Of a DNA stretch of 10,837 nucleotides, positions 8,673-10,837 are shown piece after piece. The notes beneath the pieces are model-generated. The model made no database searches. It saw nothing but the letters and a program-made list of their open reading frames with translations, and was not told the DNA's origin. The DNA lies in NCBI GenBank assembly GCA_002386405.1, contig DGIP01000144.1, positions 1 to 10,837 of the forward strand, given 5' to 3'. Origin of the DNA: Stenotrophomonas maltophilia. GTDB lineage: Bacteria; Pseudomonadota; Gammaproteobacteria; Xanthomonadales; Xanthomonadaceae. How positions within the stretch are numbered: position 1 is the stretch's first letter; each line of letters begins with the position of its first letter. The position numbers and the translations under genes were made by a program.

Positions 8673-9092
8673 ATGCCGCCCACCTCTGCGCCCGCCAGGT
8701 CCGCCCACTGGCTCTGGCCCCCGCTGTTGCTGCTTGGAGTCGTCACGGCCACGCTGGCCTGGTTGTTCATCGCACTGCTGAGCGGCCGCCAGGCGGGCTG
8801 GATGGCCGTGCTGGTGGCCCTGGAGCTGGGTTTCATGCTGCGCCTGGGCAACCTGCGCGGCGGCCTGCCGCGGGTGGCGTTGACCCTGTTGGGCACCGTG
8901 CTGGTGGCGCTGGCGGCCAACTGGGGCATCGCCTCGGCCTACCTGGGCGGCTCGCTGGGACTGGATCCGTGGGAATCAGCGTTGCGCATGGGGCCGTTCA
9001 TGGCGTTCACGTTGGTTCAGCTGGCCAACGGGGTTGGCGAGGTGCTGTGGCTGGCAGTTGCCCTTGTCGTCGGCTGGTGGATTTCCCGATAG
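8673..9092 (+). CDS. Unrecognised small integral membrane protein
   Basis: I do not recognise this 139-residue protein. It has a short Pro/Ser-rich N-terminus (MPPTSAPARSAHW) and four clear hydrophobic segments at about 14-37, 42-58, 67-91 and 107-136, ending GWWISR. Loops are short: basic residues occur at SGRQ (37-40) and RLGNLRGGLPR (57-67), and the acidic SLGLDPWESALR (94-105) links segments 3 and 4. No catalytic or metal motif stands out. The ATG at 8673 is preferred to the ATG at 8669 because only its frame gives this membrane pattern; AAGGAAGA (8661-8668) serves as ribosome site. It is a single gene, divergent from sufT and convergent with pntB. Its TAG stop coincides with the edge of a palindromic repeat. 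Confidence 0.8.
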   Translation: MPPTSAPARSAHWLWPPLLLLGVVTATLAWLFIALLSGRQAGWMAVLVALELGFMLRLGNLRGGLPRVALTLLGTVLVALAANWGIASAYLGGSLGLDPWESALRMGPFMAFTLVQLANGVGEVLWLAVALVVGWWISR

Positions 9093-9133
9093 CGCCGGGC
9101 GGAGCGCGTGGGCCGGCCAACGGCCGGCGCTAC
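9090..9133. repeat. SMAG-like palindromic repeat overlapping a stop codon
   Basis: On the minus strand a GTAG head (9133-9130) is followed by C and a hairpin of GCCGGCC, a 3-base loop and GGCCGGC (9128-9112), the same format as the pair at 6740-6804. A degenerate facing half is present to the left: TAGCGCCGG (9090-9098) is a perfect inverted copy of CCGGCGCTA (9124-9132). The first three bases of that left arm are the TAG stop of the membrane protein gene. Confidence 0.7.
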
Positions 9134-9154
9134 CCGGAGAGCGTCTGGTGGAAA

Positions 9155-9173
9155 GCCCCCTGAGTCAGGGGGC
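9155..9173. repeat. Perfect 19-base palindrome with a 9-bp stem
   Basis: GCCCCCTGA (9155-9163) pairs fully with TCAGGGGGC (9165-9173) around a single central G. It could act as a terminator for the upstream gene, but no T-run follows on the plus strand. Confidence 0.6.
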
Positions 9174-9174
9174 G

Positions 9175-9187
9175 GCCGCGAAGCGGC
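9175..9187. repeat. Small hairpin GCCGC-GAA-GCGGC
   Basis: A 5-bp GC stem (9175-9179 with 9183-9187) closes a GAA triloop directly after the 19-base palindrome, separated from it by one base. Confidence 0.5.
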
Positions 9188-9213
9188 GGGGTCTGGGTGT
9201 TGGTAAGTCGGGG

Positions 9214-9240
9214 CCCACGGTTTGCAAAGCAAAGCGTGGG
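9214..9240 (-). terminator. Long hairpin downstream of pntB
   Basis: CCCACG (9214-9219) pairs with CGTGGG (9235-9240) and, after one G-G mismatch, TTTGC (9221-9225) pairs with GCAAA (9229-9233), leaving an AAA loop. It begins 24 bases after the pntB stop. It lacks a terminal T-run on the minus strand, so it may be a terminator or a repeat-family hairpin. Confidence 0.5.
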
Positions 9241-9241
9241 G

Positions 9242-9263
9242 CGTCAGCGCGCATGCGATGACG
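9242..9263 (-). repeat. Hairpin immediately after the pntB stop
   Basis: CGTCA (9242-9246) pairs with TGACG (9259-9263); inside, after a G-A mismatch, CGC (9248-9250) pairs with GCG (9255-9257) around a GCAT loop. It starts one base after the pntB stop codon and probably protects or ends the transcript together with the next hairpin. Confidence 0.45.
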
Positions 9264-9264
9264 T

Positions 9265-10716
9265 TTACCCGCCGTCGAGGGCCTTCAATTCACTGACCAG
9301 TGCGCTGGCCGCGCCGGCGCCATCGCCGTAGAGCATGCGTGCGTTGTCGGCGTAGAACAGCGCGTTTTCGATGCCAGCGAAACCGGTGCCCTTGCCGCGC
9401 TTGATCACCACCACGTTGCGGGCGTTGACCACGTCCAGGATCGGCATGCCGTAGATCGGGCTGGCCGGGTCGGTGCGCGCCACCGGGTTGACCACGTCGT
9501 TGGCGCCGATCACCAGCACCACGTCGGTGGTGGGAAATTCGGGGTTGATGTCGTCCATGTCGGCGATCAGGTCGTACGGCACCCCCGCTTCGGCCAGCAG
9601 CACGTTCATGTGGCCCGGCATGCGCCCGGCCACCGGGTGGATCGCGAATTTCACCTTGATGCCGCGCTCGATCAGCCGCTGCGCCAGTTCCCACACTTTG
9701 TGCTGGGCTTGGGCCACGGCCATGCCATAACCGGGCACGATCACCACGCGTTCGGCGAAGGCCAGCATGGCAGCCACGTCGCTGGCTTCGATCGGCTTCT
9801 GCGCGCCGGTGATTTCCTGCGCCGTGCCACCCCCGCCGAAGTTGGAGAACAGCACGCCGCTGATCGGCCGGTTCATCGCCTTGGCCATCAACCGGGTCAG
9901 CAGGATGCCGGCCGCGCCGACCATCATGCCGGCGATGATCAGCGCCTCGTTGCCGAGCACGTAACCTTCGAAGGCGACCGCCAGGCCGGTGAATGCGTTG
10001 TACAGCGAGATCACCACCGGCATGTCGGCGCCGCCGATCGGCAGGGTCATCAACACGCCCAGCGCCAGCGCCACCACGAAGAAGCTGATGATCGCCACCG
10101 GGCTCAGGCTCACCGCTGCCCAGATCCCCAACACGACGACCGCAAGCGCGACCAGCAGGTTGAAGGCCTGCTGGCCGGGGAAGGTCACGCGCCGCTCCAG
10201 CCGCCCGTCGAGCTTGGCCCAGGCGATGATCGAACCGGACAGCGACACCGCGCCGATCGCCGAGCCGATCACCGCCAGTGCCAGCACCGTGGCCGAGGGC
10301 TGCCGCGCGCTCAGTTCGGCGATGGCCTGCGCGCTCCAATGGGTGGTATCGCGGTTGGCCAGGAACGAGAAGCGCAGCAGTTCCACCGCGCCGATCGCGG
10401 CGGCCGAACCGCCGCCCATGCCGTTGTACAGCGCCACCATCTGCGGCATGTCGGTGATGGCCACGCGTTTGGCCGACCACCACGCCACGCCGGTACCGAT
10501 CGCCACTGCGGCCAGGATCAGCGGCACGTTGTGCAGGTCGGGCAGGAAGAAGGTCGCCACCGTGGCGATCAGCATGCCCAGGCCGGCCCAGCGGATGCCG
10601 CTGCGTGCGGTCATCGGCGAGGCCATGCGCTGCAGGCCGAGCAGGAACAGGGTGGCGGCGACCAGGTAGCTCACCTGCACCAGCCACTGCAGCAGTTGCG
10701 CGGTGGTGACGTTCAA
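9265..10716 (-). CDS. pntB: Proton-translocating NAD(P) transhydrogenase, beta subunit
   Basis: This is a full-length 483-residue PntB. The N-terminal two thirds are the membrane domain (dII part) with about nine hydrophobic segments between residues 10 and 275. They include the conserved stretches ITDMPQMVALYNGMGGGSAA (87-106) and GADMPVVISLYNAFTG (229-244). The C-terminal NADP(H)-binding domain dIII (about 305-483) shows VIVPGYGMAVAQAQ (325-338), HPVAGRMPGHMNVLLAEA (360-377), DMDDINPEF (386-394), GANDVVNP (404-411) and KRGKGTGFAGIEN (439-451). The complex uses the proton gradient to drive hydride transfer from NADH to NADP+. The start is TTG at 10716, chosen because GGAGAAGG lies 4 bases upstream and because TTGA overlaps the previous gene's stop, as in translational coupling. 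The family N-terminus fits. Confidence 0.96.
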   Translation of the reverse strand: MNVTTAQLLQWLVQVSYLVAATLFLLGLQRMASPMTARSGIRWAGLGMLIATVATFFLPDLHNVPLILAAVAIGTGVAWWSAKRVAITDMPQMVALYNGMGGGSAAAIGAVELLRFSFLANRDTTHWSAQAIAELSARQPSATVLALAVIGSAIGAVSLSGSIIAWAKLDGRLERRVTFPGQQAFNLLVALAVVVLGIWAAVSLSPVAIISFFVVALALGVLMTLPIGGADMPVVISLYNAFTGLAVAFEGYVLGNEALIIAGMMVGAAGILLTRLMAKAMNRPISGVLFSNFGGGGTAQEITGAQKPIEASDVAAMLAFAERVVIVPGYGMAVAQAQHKVWELAQRLIERGIKVKFAIHPVAGRMPGHMNVLLAEAGVPYDLIADMDDINPEFPTTDVVLVIGANDVVNPVARTDPASPIYGMPILDVVNARNVVVIKRGKGTGFAGIENALFYADNARMLYGDGAGAASALVSELKALDGG

Positions 10717-10837
10717 GGCGCCTTCTCCCCGGCATCGCGCTTCTGGCTGGGCTTGAACATGTCCAGCATGCGTTCGGTCACCACGTAGCCACCGGCGGCA
10801 TTGCCCGCGCCGAGCACCACGGCGATGAAGCCGATGA
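10713..10837 (-). CDS. pntAB: NAD(P) transhydrogenase alpha subunit part 2 (membrane part), C-terminal end, partial
   Basis: Only the last 40 residues are in the window, too short to stand out as an open frame. They read IGFIAVVLGAGNAAGGYVVT, then ERMLDMFKPSQ and a polar tail ending EKAP, with TGA at 10715-10713. The membrane helix followed by GGY/F-V-T-x-R-M-L-x-M-F is the hallmark C-terminus of the PntA membrane domain. Because it is directly upstream of pntB with a TTGA overlap, it is either the separate second alpha gene (three-gene type, as in Rhodospirillum rubrum) or the end of a fused pntA. The three-gene type is what I would expect in this group, but the window cannot decide it. Confidence 0.88.
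   Translation of the reverse strand, partial: IGFIAVVLGAGNAAGGYVVTERMLDMFKPSQKRDAGEKAP
10721..10728 (-). promoter_or_regulatory. Ribosome binding site fixing the TTG start of pntB
   Basis: On the minus strand GGAGAAGG (10728-10721) precedes TTG by 4 bases and lies inside the last codons of the upstream alpha-subunit gene. Confidence 0.75.

Noticed and set aside
6902..9092. Long plus-strand frames antisense to ilvE and sufT
   Set aside because: The same GC-driven shadow effect. Both genes on the minus strand show full family motifs. Only the last part of one of these frames, from 8673, is a real gene.
8669..9163. Frame starting at the ATG four bases before the membrane protein start
   Set aside because: Its translation lacks membrane segments and looks like an out-of-frame shadow; the frame from 8673 gives a coherent four-segment protein.

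Overview
This 10.8 kb window is very GC-rich, gene-dense chromosome of a gammaproteobacterium. It most likely comes from the Xanthomonadaceae (Stenotrophomonas, Xanthomonas or a close relative). The reasons are a YihY/UPF0761 protein close to the Xanthomonas form as I recall it, a secreted subtilisin with a PPC domain typical of the group, and GTAG-headed palindromic repeats resembling the SMAG (REP-type) elements described in Stenotrophomonas maltophilia. The genus is an inference from reading, not from a search.

Layout from left to right. (1) 1-315: C-terminal end of a SPINDLY/OGT-type glycosyltransferase (+). (2) 368-1147: class I-type polyphosphate kinase 2 (+), convergent with (3) a minus-strand pair: yihY (2989-1715) followed by a TlpA-like thioredoxin lipoprotein (1718-1155), joined by an ATGA stop/start overlap. 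(4) Divergent from yihY is a plus-strand pair, wrbA-like quinone reductase (3062-3652) and a DUF2069 membrane protein (3649-3984), also joined by ATGA. (5) 4085-4570: a stand-alone single-domain asparaginase-like protein (+), sharing a strong terminator hairpin with (6) the convergent secreted S8 protease (6363-4624, -). (7) 6364-6874: about 510 bp without a gene, holding the protease promoter and leader (several inverted repeats), a facing pair of SMAG-like repeats and the ilvE terminator. (8) sufT-ilvE, a minus-strand pair (8555-8004 and 7972-6875). (9) 8673-9092: small unrecognised membrane protein (+). (10) 9093-9264: a run of stacked hairpins including another SMAG-like unit. (11) pntB (10716-9265, -), preceded by the end of the second alpha-subunit gene, as in three-gene transhydrogenase operons.

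The content is mostly core housekeeping: energy and nucleotide balance (PPK2, transhydrogenase, WrbA), thiol redox (TlpA), Fe-S maturation and branched-chain amino acid metabolism (SufT, IlvE), plus one secreted nutritional or virulence-type protease. I see no phage, insertion sequence, tRNA, rRNA, CRISPR or defence island, and no convincing new multi-gene system. The most interesting material is non-coding: the repeat/hairpin clusters (one of which supplies a gene's stop codon) and the dyads in front of the protease. Among the proteins, the half-length asparaginase stands out.
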